From contig JAYKAV010002419.1 of the NCBI GenBank assembly GCA_035582835.1, forward strand, positions 978,859 to 1,042,858: DNA of 64,000 bases, in the 5' to 3' direction. The DNA is from Phoebastria nigripes. Taxonomy: Eukaryota > Chordata > Aves > Procellariiformes > Diomedeidae. Below are positions 1-12,100 of the stretch, one piece after another. Below the pieces are notes generated by a model. That model did no database searches. It was not told the DNA's origin and saw only the letters and a list, made by a program, of their open reading frames with translations. Each line of letters opens with the position of its first letter. The first letter of the stretch is position 1. Made by a program: the position numbers and the translations under genes.

Positions 1-957
1 AAATAGACCATCTTCCCAAGCACTTGCTGTTCCTGCCCAGAGATCTGGAATGGATAGAGGATGAAGTAGGGCTGCCGTACTAGCTTTGTGCCGAAGGAGT
101 TTTACACTGAGGACAGATCTACCAGGAACATGGCATTTTTGTGCACCAAGTTCTTTGCACTTTATGTATATTCATCGTGGTTCCTCCCTTACATGTCTAG
201 AGAGTGAGATTCTGGAAACNCTAGCAAAAATATTATTTTTACATTGGAGCCATCTTAACATGAAAACTGCTCATTAGGAANGAGGACACTGGGCAAAAAT
301 TATAGAGACAGATGCATTTATTTTTTGTCTGGTGTGAGCAGAGCGAAAATAATATTTTCAAATATGATGTATTGAAATCTCATGGGGGAAAACAGCAGAG
401 AGAGTCATCGATTAATCATGCAACAGCAGGGAAGAAAGCAAGTATACAGAATCCCTAGGTATATTTAATTTCATAAGCAGGGTTATATTCTTCTATGGAA
501 CTCTAATTCAAAGTTTTTGAAGCATCCATATTAGAAGAAACCAGCCTGGAGTAATAATGCGATTGATAAGATGAAAGAAAACTCTGAAAGAACTGGTATT
601 CTCTCTTTTCAAAAAGAAAAGTTACGTTAGTGTTCTCAATAGGATGACAAGCCAGAAGCAGGTGCAAAAAGCATATGGGCCTGATTCTGCTGCCTGTGTG
701 TGGTGTTCCTACTTGTACCTGCTTAGAGCAGGTTCAAATGAGGAACTCCCTTGCCATCACATTTTACTCCCACGCTGAGAGTCTGTCTTAAATTAAAATG
801 TGAGTAAAGCTTATAAAGCAATGGGCTATGAGGAGAAACAAATACAGTGGGTTTATGACTTAATGCAAATTAAATATCCTAATTCAGAGTCTTAGTCTTA
901 TAGCCACAGTGGGATTGAAGTCTACTTGACAAGAGAGGTAGGGTCCTCAGCTCTTAC

Positions 958-1117
958 TTGTATAAACCTGTTTGTTAAAGGTCACACTCTGCCATGCTTC
1001 CTTAGCGATTTCAGTGCAGCCGCCTCTCTCATCATTCGCAGAAAAGAGGGGTGGTGTAGTTGTATCATTCAGGTCCCTGCAGTGCTCAGAGTCAGACCCT
1101 TCAGAAGAAGAAAATCT
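958..1117 (-). other. candidate exon, unidentified (low confidence)
   Basis: On the minus strand a 160-base segment is bounded by a splice-acceptor-like sequence (TTTTCATAATTCTACAG, AG at 1119-1118) and a strong donor-like GTAAGAG (GT at 957-956). Only one frame is open across it. It would encode about 53 residues starting RFSSSEGSDSEHCRDLNDTT, rich in Ser, Asp and Glu, and would end one base into a codon. I do not recognise the protein. It is phase-incompatible with direct splicing to the candidate at 13169-13283, so the two are not adjacent exons of one transcript. An open frame of this length between chance splice sites is expected several times in 64 kb, so this is a lead rather than a gene call. 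Confidence 0.2.
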
Positions 1118-2089
1118 CTGTAGAATTATGAAAACTGATTCCCAACCCCCATTAGGTAGTGACGGAAATAGGTACTGAAGCCAGAAACACACCTGTCCAT
1201 TAGAATCCCTCTCCTTCCTCTTAACGTGGTTTAACGTAACTGCAGATGGCCTCAATGCCGTGTGCGTAGCCAACCTCTTTGAATGCCAGCTCACACCAGA
1301 CATCTGACATCTTACTGGGATTAAAACATTTAAAGAATGTCATTGTTATTAGTTTGGAGAAGGAATTTTACATTTGGACTATATGCATAACTACATATAT
1401 ATTCAATTTGGATTACCTTTTATCACAGCCTTTTAACCTATCTGCCAATAGGTAGTTTAGGGCATGAATATGATAAAATGATCAAAGAAAAGTGTAGCAT
1501 GCTGAATTTAAATAGAAACTTCTGCGTAAAAGTTTAGAATTTGCCTTATGAGTTACACGTAGAACTGCATGTCACGTAGTAAATAAAATGGTATATTTTT
1601 CGTGTGAATTTTCACAGTTGGTCCATTAACGGCAAGAGGAACAGCAGTGTAACAGACTTTAATAACAATAAGGGCTTACTTTTGCCTCTGGCCAATGGAG
1701 TCCATTATCCTCTAAGTGCATTCCCTTATTCTGGCCTTCCCTATTCCCCCTTACGCTTGTGTCACTGCTGGAACAAGACCCGAAATGCTATGGAGATTAA
1801 TCGACTAAATCTTTTTTTTAATCTATTTTTTTAAAGAGCCATCGTATAAAAATGTTTTTACCTCTGTCAGCTCTCTTCACAAACAATATAATATAATTTA
1901 TTTTCATTCTCTTAGCTGATTTGGGCTGTCATATACGTTAAGCCTTTCAGTAAATCAACTTCAATATTTAATACTTTACCTTACTATCTGCAAGCAAAAG
2001 GTCTTGCTTTTATTTTAATGTCAATGTATCTGGCTTATACAGGCCTTTTAAATGATTCACAGCATATCTTAACGAGCCTGTTGAACAGA

Positions 2090-2107
2090 AAATAATAATA
2101 ATAATAA
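2090..2107. repeat. (AAT)n microsatellite
   Basis: A short trinucleotide run of AAT units is followed by an A-rich tail. Confidence 0.85.
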
Positions 2108-5100
2108 AAAAACAAACCCAGTTTTCATTGAGGGAGATTACCAGATGTTTTCAATGAAAATGATGAAACAATGAAGGGCTATGAAAGATTTAAAACAAAA
2201 GGATTACCTAATTATCTGTATGCATATGAAATTGTACCATCAGGTTTGCAGATGAAGCAAACAAAACTGCCGTTTTCTGCTCATGTGGAATTATGTGGGT
2301 ATTGCAATTTACCTTCTATTATTTTAGCAGGGGCTGAATTGGAGCCATCTGCAGTTCTACTATACAAGCATGAGAGACATTGAGAGAGCTCTATTTTCAC
2401 ATCCCTTTGATACAATAATGGTATTCTGTGATAGAAAAAATAAGAAAAAAGGAATGATTCTGAGAGAAAAAAGAAGATTGATTGGGGAATTTGGTTAACA
2501 CTTGGATAAGCAATTTTAAATTCTGGATTTTCAGTAATAAGTAGAACTGCACAGAACTTGAGAAAACCCATCTGAGCTGAGGCTTTTGTTTAAAAGGTTT
2601 GAGGGAAAAAAAAAAACCAAACTGTGAGTAGGTATCTGCAATAGAAGGAGAGGAAATGGAAGGGCCAGTTATCTCAACTGAAAAAAAAGATTGCATCAGC
2701 ATTGATTAGTTCCCTAAAGAAGCCCTGCCATCTTTTAACTTGCACTGCGCATTTAAATGGGTGAAGGAGCATGAATGAAGTTAGGTTTTATATCTCTCTG
2801 TGTGTGTGCATTTTAAATGCAGTTGTACCATTCAATGAAGCCTGATGGTTTAATTTTAATTCCCAGATTGTGGCATTTTATGTTTGGGAAAGAGAATACA
2901 ATTCTGAGCATAAGAATGAGATGGCTCTGATGCAAATAGCGTTTTGAAAGTTTTCTTTGTTTTTCTTTTTTTTTTTTNTTTTTAAAGTTAAAAACAAGGA
3001 ATTTTCTGTACTTGCAAGACATAAGGAGGAATTCCCCCACTGTGGAGGTGTTAGCCATTACAAAACGTCCATGTTACAGAGCCCAGAACACAATGTTCAG
3101 CCACTGCCTTATTCCTCCCCCAGAGAGGGTGGGGATAAGATCCTGCAAACAGGTCTTGCTTTGGGAGAGTGTATTCAATCCTGCATCTCCCTAGCAATGT
3201 AAATGTATTTATAGGTGTNTAACTCCATAGTCCTCGGGGCTGGGGAAGGGATGTATTACACCTATTTAAATCGAACATAATTTTATTTGTAGATCTGAAG
3301 CCCAGCAATTATTTGGTGTGCATAAAACAGCCCCTTACTCGTAGTCTGAGAGGAAGGATGGAGATGGCACGGTTAAGGCAGCTATGAGCCATTTCTATAC
3401 CCTCCTGGGTCTTTGGCACCTGGTGAAACCAAATGGCCAAAGAGGTCTCCTTAAGTTATGGCAGCTCAGCCAACGGACCAGCATGTCTTTCTGCTTAGGC
3501 CCTCAAATGGCAGCCTGGGAGTGGTCTTCCTCACCAGCCCTGCTGGGGTGGAGAGGGGTGATGAGGGGTAGCTGAGGCTACCCCTCAGGGACTCCAGGCT
3601 GAATTGAAGCTTTCCTGAAGTTCTGATGCTGTTACATGGTAGAGAAGTGCCTTTATGAAACAATGACTCCACTCAGGACTTAAATCTAGAGGTATCTTCT
3701 TTACATAGATGCTTGGTTCCACCTGCCTAGAATAAATGACAGGCAGAAGGGATTAATGTCCTATTTACCGTAGCTGGTTCTCACAGCAACAGGCAGCATA
3801 GCTGCAGCATAGCTACAGCATGGTGACAACATTTCTCAAGACCAAATTGAGGGATACAATGAAAGGCAAAACAAGAAACCTGCATAATCAGAGGTATTGA
3901 TAGAAGCTAGCAGCATTCACTGGTAGGCTTCCTTCTGTAGGATGTGATAAAACTGTATTTTTAAATCAGCAAGATATTATCATGTAGTAAATGTCCACAT
4001 TTTTTCTTCTCCTGTAGTTTAGCTTTTTTATTCCAGATGATCTCGAGCAACATGCCTGCCAAAATTTATTCTAGAATATAGGGAGTTGTCATGACATACA
4101 CCTAGTTTAACTGGGAATAATTCAGAAGAGATGATGTCCCAGTGCATTCCTGTGTGTGGTGAGCTGTTTGTCATTTTCTGTTTTAATGCAGATGGTAGCG
4201 GAGTATAGACCTGGAGATAAGTGTTTTAAATAGGGCATCCAATAGGTCTGAACCAAAGAGTTTCATAAATATTCAAGCAAACACTGCTTCCCTTGAAGCC
4301 TGTGGTTAAATCTGCCAAACCCTGTAGCTTCAACAAAACTGTACAATTGGGCTCAGTACGAACCTTGTGGTTTTAAGTCTTCAGATCATCTATTGCCATT
4401 TTGTAAAATCTGCAAATTATTTAGAGGACTATTTTAATAAGAAAAGCATAATAATCTGTGAAGAAAATATGATTGAATTGGCCATATTAGCCCATGTTTA
4501 GTTGGGCCAAAGGAAAAAAAAAATGGGTTTAAGACAGAAAGAGAAGGAAGAATAGAGAAAGAAGAAGGAATAAGAGGAGCACACCAGAACTGCAAATATT
4601 TAAACGGCTGTAGAAAAACAAAAAGGAATTACTTGTTGTCCATTTCTGAGGTGAATATAGGAAGAAATTATGTCCTTAGGTTCGAGCAAAGATGATTTAC
4701 ATTAGCTGTTAGGAAGAGTTTTCAAACTGCAAATTTCTAAAGCATCTAAAATCCACAACTGTTTCATTCCCATCCCAGAGAGAGGAGAGTGGGGAGAAAT
4801 GTCTGCCAAGAACAATCTCTGTGTTTGCATGATCTCCTTGCCTATTGTTCTCCTACCGTGGGGTTTTCCTTGGAAGGAAGTGATATGACTCATCAAGTGA
4901 ATATTCAATTAGAATGAAGGGGTTCACCTAGTCTCTAATTCATCTGCGATCTATGTTTGTATCCTTGCTATTATTTGCTTTACTCAGTGGAAGAGCTACA
5001 CCATTATTTTCTGTTGCTCTATAAATATAGATGAGAAACAGTTTTGTTGATACATTTAAATAAGGTAAGCAGCAGAGGAAATTCAACTCAGAGCACATTG

Positions 5101-6032
5101 CCACATCTAACAGCTAAATCAGACTTTTGTAAGGAAATACGACTGAACTGATGTGGCTTCTTGCTGTTTTTCTGGAAATGTGCAAAAATAGAAGGGTGGG
5201 GGGGGAAGGGAGAAGAGAAACAAAATAGATGGAGTATTCAGACTGGAGAACTGTTTCCAGTATTTGAGCTCTTAAAGTACAGAGTATTGAGCCTACGTCT
5301 GTGGATTTTTTTAACTTTAGTAATAAATTATCTCTGGATATGCCAGTCAAGACAAGGACTTGTAGGAGTTGTAATGTTAACATAAGCTCTCATCTTGCAA
5401 AGAATTGCATGTGCTGAACTTCACTCATATGCAGACATCACCTGGGTATTTGCAGATGGTAGATCTCAGGTCAGATCTGAAAAAGCCTTTGTTACAGAGC
5501 ATAGTATTTATTGCTAGGGATAGTCAAATGGGGAGATGATATTCAGTCTTGATTCACAGATGTCTTAAGACTCTCATATGTGGAAGTGTTCACCAAGCCA
5601 AGTAAAAACCTGACTATAGTCTTTATTCCAAAAAAACTAGCAAATCAGCAAGACTAACGGTTTCTATCATAAGCATTTTATTCTTAATGTACTGATGTAT
5701 AGGACTCTCTAGATTAGTTTGACTTCGGTATTTTTAATTTTAAAAAACCCTTTTCTTTTTTCTTTTTGACAATGAAAATGTAACAGCAAGTCTATACACT
5801 GAGAATGCCTACGAGTTAGTGGAAAGGAAAAGTGATACAGATACTTCTTTGTTTGAAAATCATTATGTTCTCTTTCTGGGAAGCGGAGCGCTTTCCTGGC
5901 TTTCTCTGTTAGCGATATCCAGGTCCTTTCTGGCAGCGTATCCATCAACAGGGGCTCCCAAGGAGACCTGGACTGGTGCCAGAAGTACAGTGCGTTCTGT
6001 ATGCTTCTCCAATGCTGCCATCATAAGTAATA

Positions 6033-6100
6033 CCATAGAATCATAGAATGGTTTGGGTTGGAAGGGACCTTTAAAGATCATCTAGTCCAACCCCTTAGTG
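6033..6100 (-). mobile_element. CR1 LINE 3' tail fragment
   Basis: The plus strand reads CCATAGAATCATAGAATGG, then TTGGGTTGGAAGGGACC and a CATCTAGTCCAACCCC block. This is the reverse complement of a CR1 3' terminus. The copy is severely 5'-truncated and carries no coding sequence. The tandem TCATAGAA units mark the 3' end at about 6033. The 5' limit near 6100 is approximate. Confidence 0.92.
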
Positions 6101-9100
6101 TCATCACCCCAATATGTGTCACCACGTTTGGAAATCAGACCTTTCCGTGTGCAAACCCCAGTTTTCTCAACTGACTTAAGAAAATGGGACAGCTCTGTTT
6201 TCAGGTTTTCTGTTGAAGGAGGTTGAATCATAGGCATTTAGAAGATGTCTAGTTCTTTTTTTTTTTCTTTCTATTTTTTACTTCTACCTTTTAAAATTAT
6301 GCTGCAGGAATGGTTTGCAATTGAACTTGCTTCCTGTATTTGAGGAGTATTATGTTTGCTAATTCATAACCATTCCCAGAAATTTCTGAGAAATATTTTC
6401 ATATTTGTATGTGATAACATTGTACAAATACTAATTGTTTTCACAAAACTATAATGTCTGACAGGCATTGCTGTTAAATATTCAGTGCTGACAGATCTGT
6501 AAAACGTTAATGGTTTGCAGTTACAACATCTACCTATATTGGAATTTCTTTTCTGTACATTATCGTAAACCTAAAGTCTTGAAAGTTTAAGGCTTGTTCT
6601 AGCAGGGAGACAGCAAGGAAGTGGAGATGTTCACATCTATGATAACAGATTGACTAGAGTAAATAAATTTTGAAAACAGACTCTAAAGGAACTCATGAAA
6701 AATATCAACCAAGAAAAGCCCAATCTAGTAAAATAACCCTTTCCAGCAGTCATACCACGAGCATTGCTTTTATGTCCTTCTGCTGTAGTATTTATTTTGT
6801 GCCATTTATATTGGTCATTGCTCTCACCCCTTTGGAGGGTAAAATCTTTCTGAGACTGGAAGACTAATTATGAATTACCAAATTGTTCAAATCAAACAAC
6901 AACAAACACAACAGGAAATAAGCACAAGCCACCACAAAATATTCTCAGTTCATTTTTTACCTATAGTAAAGTGGCTGAAATGATTTATGATGATACAATA
7001 CCACCATTGTCCATGATGTACACTAACAGTCAATTCCAGTCCTTCCTTAGTCTCTGAACTCCAGGGCCTGGAGCTCTTCCTTACTCTAAGACTTTCAAGA
7101 CAAGATTTTCTCACATACGTGCTTGCCTTACAGAGCTTAGGGTGACTAAGGGGTTGGTTCAGGTGGTTCTGTAAATAGCTTTACATGCTAGGACACAGAA
7201 GGGACTCTGTGCTTTTATATAAAAGCAGATCCTCCCTTTGGTGATGAGCAACACTGAAACCCAATGGAAGGAAATTAGGGTAATTAGTACAACACTACAA
7301 GCTGAAGAGTATCTCTTTACCCTACAGCTCATCCCACATTTGTGTTGTGGCAGTGCAGCTCCTCCAGCCTCCATCTGGCCCCCAGCTCACCCCTCCCTGA
7401 GCACCAGCAGCTCCAGTTGCCCCCATGCAGCTCCCGATGACACCCTACGGCCTCCCAGCAGATGGATTTTGCTCTGCTGCTCAGGTCAGTCAGCGCTGGG
7501 CTTTCTCAAGCTCTCAGCCCCAGCAGCAGTGGGACAATGTGGGTGAATGGCAAAGTCCTGCCTTTCTAGTAGCTGGATGTCTCTCTTACAAAACCATGTG
7601 AACCAGCAGGCGTTTCCCCTCTCAGTCATGCTGGCTAGTTGTACTGCACTTCCCCTGTGCTGAGATGCAGTTCATGCTCGCTCCTTAGCAGGGCTGGAAA
7701 AATCTGAGGAATGGGGTGTCACAGGCTCTGCNGAATAGCGCTTCAGCGGGACCAGTTAATCCCTTGGGTTAACTAAGCACCACCTGTGGGGCTGAACTCA
7801 GGTTTTCCTGCAGTGATGCTAGCTTGCTTCTGAGGCAAAAAGGTATTTTTGCAGTCAGATAATAATTTATATGTGGACGGAATACATTAATCACTCTGGT
7901 TTTAGGACTGTGTGGGTGAGAAGATTATTCCTGAGAATTTTAGAAGGAAGTGATAGTTATAACATCAATGCCTATTTATTTTTGTCCTAGTTACATCTCT
8001 TCCAAGTGTTTCTGTGAGAGAGCCAGATTGTTTGAGGGTGCATGAGCCTTTCCTGGGGGTGTGTGTTTGTTTTTTGGTGTAATGCCTAGACTCTGGATCC
8101 TGCAGAAAGATCCATACTGAGCCTTCTACCATAGGATTAGGCCATTTAAGTTCTGTTAGGCCAGTTAGAAGGTAAACTGAAGCATTTTTAAAGGTCTTTT
8201 TTAAACACTTTGACCTGAGAAATTATTGTGGTGTATATTGAGAGTAGATCACCAAACAGATATCTTCATATGATATACTTTACAACAGGCAACGTAGCCT
8301 CAATAAATACAGTCAATTAAATCTGAAATTGGTCTTGGGTTTGGTCTGCTGAAGGCTTTGAGGCTGGCTTTCAGTGGCAGCTCAGACCATGGTAGCACTT
8401 CCTTAAATTATATGTCCATAACTCATGTTTATTAAATGAAATGTAAAATGCACTTAGAAGCCACACCAAACTTAATTGCCTCTTTTATAATAGCAACACT
8501 TCTACAGTAGTAAAACAATTGATTCTCTTGTCTGGGTTAATATTGTCCTAGTTTATAGAAAAATAGAATAAATTATCTATTAAAAAACCAAAGCAGTCTT
8601 TGAAGAAAATTCACCTTCAGATAAATAAATACATAATCTGTGAAAACTATTTAAAGTGCTTAAGTAGAAGAAAAATACCTAATCCACAAGAAAACAGAAA
8701 CTGTGGAAAACATTTGAAGGTAGAGAGAACGTTGAAGATGCAAATGGAAATGTTGATTTTATGATACAAATTTAACCATAAATGCAAAGGCGGATCAACC
8801 TAGGCTAATAATAACAGCCATTTCCACATAATTACTTAGGAAGCTCAACTGAAAAGTGGGCACTGCTAAAGGCAAAGGCTGCTGGGGCTATTATTAAATC
8901 ATTTTTCTCCAGTTAAAGAACGTGATTGTTTTCTTGTGGGTATGAGAAAAAAAAGTGGATTTTCCATTTCTGAATGACAATATATATGCTCTTAGACATA
9001 CTCCAGCCTGCACTTTTGAATACTTTAAAGAGAAATTGGGTTGTTTGGAAGGTTTTAGAAAAGTGAATGCATACATTTATATCTGGCTGAATTTTAGCTG

Positions 9101-12100
9101 CTTATAAAAGGAGTAGAGAATATGGTCTGAAAATATGATTTATTTTACAATGACATCAAGATATGTGGCAGATAAAATGTCTATTTCAGATAATAAGACA
9201 GGGCTAGATAAAATGTGTTGAAAATCATGTTGATAGCATAAGCTTTCAATTGGCAATATTTTTTCAGGACTTTTAAAAGTCTTTGAGTTGGTAAAAGAAA
9301 TATGAAAATATACAGGAGGAGTAAAAAAACCTACCTTAAATCTACAACTGCATAAAAAGGATAAATATTAGCAGACACAAAGGAGTCTTTAAGAGTGAAG
9401 TAGCTAAATGAAACAGTCAAATGTAGGATCATTGTGTGCTTTTGCAAACCTCTGCAAGGACCGCTAGTACAATATAGCACAAAAAGACTAAAGCAGAACA
9501 GAGCAATGAATGTGGAGAATCTGTAAATATAGTGCTTGATTATTTAAGAAGTAAAGATGTTTTAGAAGTGCCTTACAGAAAATAAAACTGTTTGTTTCCC
9601 TGAAGCATTTTTTATTAGATGCTTTCAAATCCAAGAGACCTTCCAAAATATGCAAGAACAAGTAGGAAGAAACACAGATACTTTGGAAAGGTTGGGGGAG
9701 TTGGGAATCCAAGTCACAAAACTTGCAAAGTGCTGTTATTATTCATGGATGATAACTCAGCTGCTTCTAGATGATTGTAATCAACTCCTGATAAATATCA
9801 CAGTGATCCAGATGTATAAATGAAGAAGATGATTTGAGGAGGACGACTGACATTTCTGTTGAGTAGGTCAGTAAGCAACTGAATTTAGATTGGCGGCTTG
9901 CTTGGTTTTGTGTATAGTGAAATGCCAAAGTAGTAATGTGATGGATAGAGTCCAAAGTGCTACTTTGTCCATAAGGTCATCTAGCCTTTACATGCAGAGA
10001 TAAAGTATATATAGAATAACTTAGCCATTTAAGATATTACTTTGTTTCTATTGCTTCTGAAGGTGAACTGTGAAACCTAATCAAATATACTTATATTTTT
10101 TTAGATAGCCTGACTTTGCTATCTAGACCAGATTTAAGCAACATTGAAAGGCAAACTTCCATGTATTTTAACGATGTCATAGCAGCAGGTTTAGCTACAC
10201 CATCTCTTTTCAGCCTTTCCCAAGAAAATCTTTGCAAGGAGGGCCTCTGCTCCCACAGACTTCAGAATATCGTTTGCAATTCTGTGATTCTCAGATAGGG
10301 AGTTTACTGATATATTTTTCTCAAGAAGAACCTTTGTGTTGTGGTCTCCTATGAGAGATTTTGCTCTAGAAGTTGTGTCCAGGCAAGTGACATAACTGTT
10401 ATCAAATGGTATCCTCATAACAGTGTATTATTTAATTATTTGTACGAAGGTAGCATGCAGGGAAGAGAGCTAAAAGGAACTAAGGGCATACCTTCATCTA
10501 AGCCTTGGGCTTTGTATTTCCCTCGCAGCTCTGTCAGGCCTAACTGATTAAAAATACTCTTGCCTCTGGCTAAGCTACGATTTACTTTGTTTCCCCACAG
10601 AGCCAAACTCTTCCTTCTTCATCTCAAAGGTCAGGTTTTCATCTAGCCTAATGTCCTGTGTATTACGAAGATACACAGAGCTTCCTATCNGGAAATCCTC
10701 TTCTCCACTACCAAGGGCTTCGAATACCTTAGGCAGAGGAACAACTTCACAGGTGTTGTTAGTTTGGTGGGGTTTTTAGTTTGAAAGGCATTGCCTGCCT
10801 TCTGTGGATTTTCAGTAAGCTGGTGCAGATACATAAGTTCCTTTTAACCCTCTGAGCAAAAGAACATCATAATCAGATGAAAGAAATAGATTCTACTTGT
10901 GAAGTATAATGGGCATTTCCCATGGTCCTTGCACAAACAGGTTAAAAATACAAACAATATTGTTTCTTTTTTTTATGCTACTTTCTTCTCCTCTTTCCTT
11001 GCTGGCACACTGTACATCTTTTGACAAACCTGTAGCTGCTAGCAGATTTTCATGTGCTTTCTCTTCCGTCTTGATGGAAAAGTCCTGTATTGATTTAAAG
11101 ATTTGTCAGTGGAGAGAAACAGAGTCCTATCTCAAGAAAGAACCAGCTAGGACATACATCATTGTCGTGCATCCTGTGCTCAACCATGCCAAAACACTTG
11201 AGCAATAGTGGGACTTAAAACCACATCGAATAAATTTCAGAGTATTCTAAAATAAAAGCAGAGAAGGATCCACCATCAGTGGTGTCATGTTTAGACACTC
11301 ACTTTGGGTACTTCTGAAAGCTTATTCTAAAACTAGTTGTCTTAGCAGCAGCTTCTTAAAAAGAATGTATGTATTTGGAAAACCAATTAGCTGAGTTAAG
11401 TTGAGGTTTTAAGCTTTTAAACATCCTGTTATCCCTTGAGTCTGATAAACCGTGAAATCATGCCTAAGTCACCAATGAAGCTCATCTGTTTTTTTTTTAA
11501 TGGGTAAAAGATCAGATATATTTGAATCTCATTCAAGCCAATTATGTTCTTCCCAAACAAATGAACTGAAGCTATTAATGGATCTCACTCTTCCCTAGGC
11601 TTTTAGCTACCAAATCCACCTCCCTTTGGTTGTTTCTCTACAACATACCAAATATATAGTGTTTCCTTATTGCTGTTATCACATTTTCATGTGCTTTGTG
11701 CCACACAGAAAAGATTACATAGTTTTGTATCAATTTATATAATCTTAATGAGAAGGTTGTAATAAATAGGAAGTCTTCTGGGGAGTCTTTTGAGTTTTTA
11801 GTGTAGTCATTACAGATAGGGATACTCAGTAAGTTGCATAAAATTGCAAAAGGTGCCTTTTTCAGGCTGTATTTGTTTTCAAAACTGCTGGGTCTCATTC
11901 CCTGAGTGTTAAGTTGAATGGATAAAGGATTTTAGAAACTATATAGGAAGAAGCTGACATCTATGCTGTTTTTTTAGTGAATCAAAGTTGTTGCTATTGC
12001 CTGAATTGACACAAGGCCAAGGATATACGAGGAAGGTAGTAAATGCAAAACTTCCCTCTCCCCCAACAAAGTCTGGAATTGGTTCAGTGTGATGTGACAT

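Larger units (their letters stand above)
1..6032. other. unique AT-rich DNA, no gene recognised
   Basis: There is no recognisable gene or full repeat in this stretch. It holds short simple tracts: an AAT run at about 2090-2107, a T-rich run containing an N at about 2966-2982, and three imperfect copies of an 11-12 base AGCATAGCTGC-like unit at 3791-3825. All open frames are short and AT-rich. A possible minus-strand exon at 958-1117 is listed separately. Confidence 0.7.

Noticed and set aside
5114..5383. Strong minus-strand acceptor-like tract before AAAAACAGCAAG
   Set aside because: More than one frame stays open for a short distance after it, which shows how easily chance sequence mimics a terminal exon. 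No other support.
5709..6081. Overlapping minus-strand frames of 72-79 codons
   Set aside because: Two frames look equally plausible, borders are weak and the right end runs into a CR1 tail.
10191..10547. Protein-like frames on both strands at the same place
   Set aside because: Opposite strands look equally coding-like, no splice context is convincing, and no family is recognised. Probably chance.
10640..10740. Possible very old CR1-like phrase (CATCTAGCCTAATGTCCTGT)
   Set aside because: Only one short phrase is suggestive, and the flanks do not follow any CR1 order I could trace.
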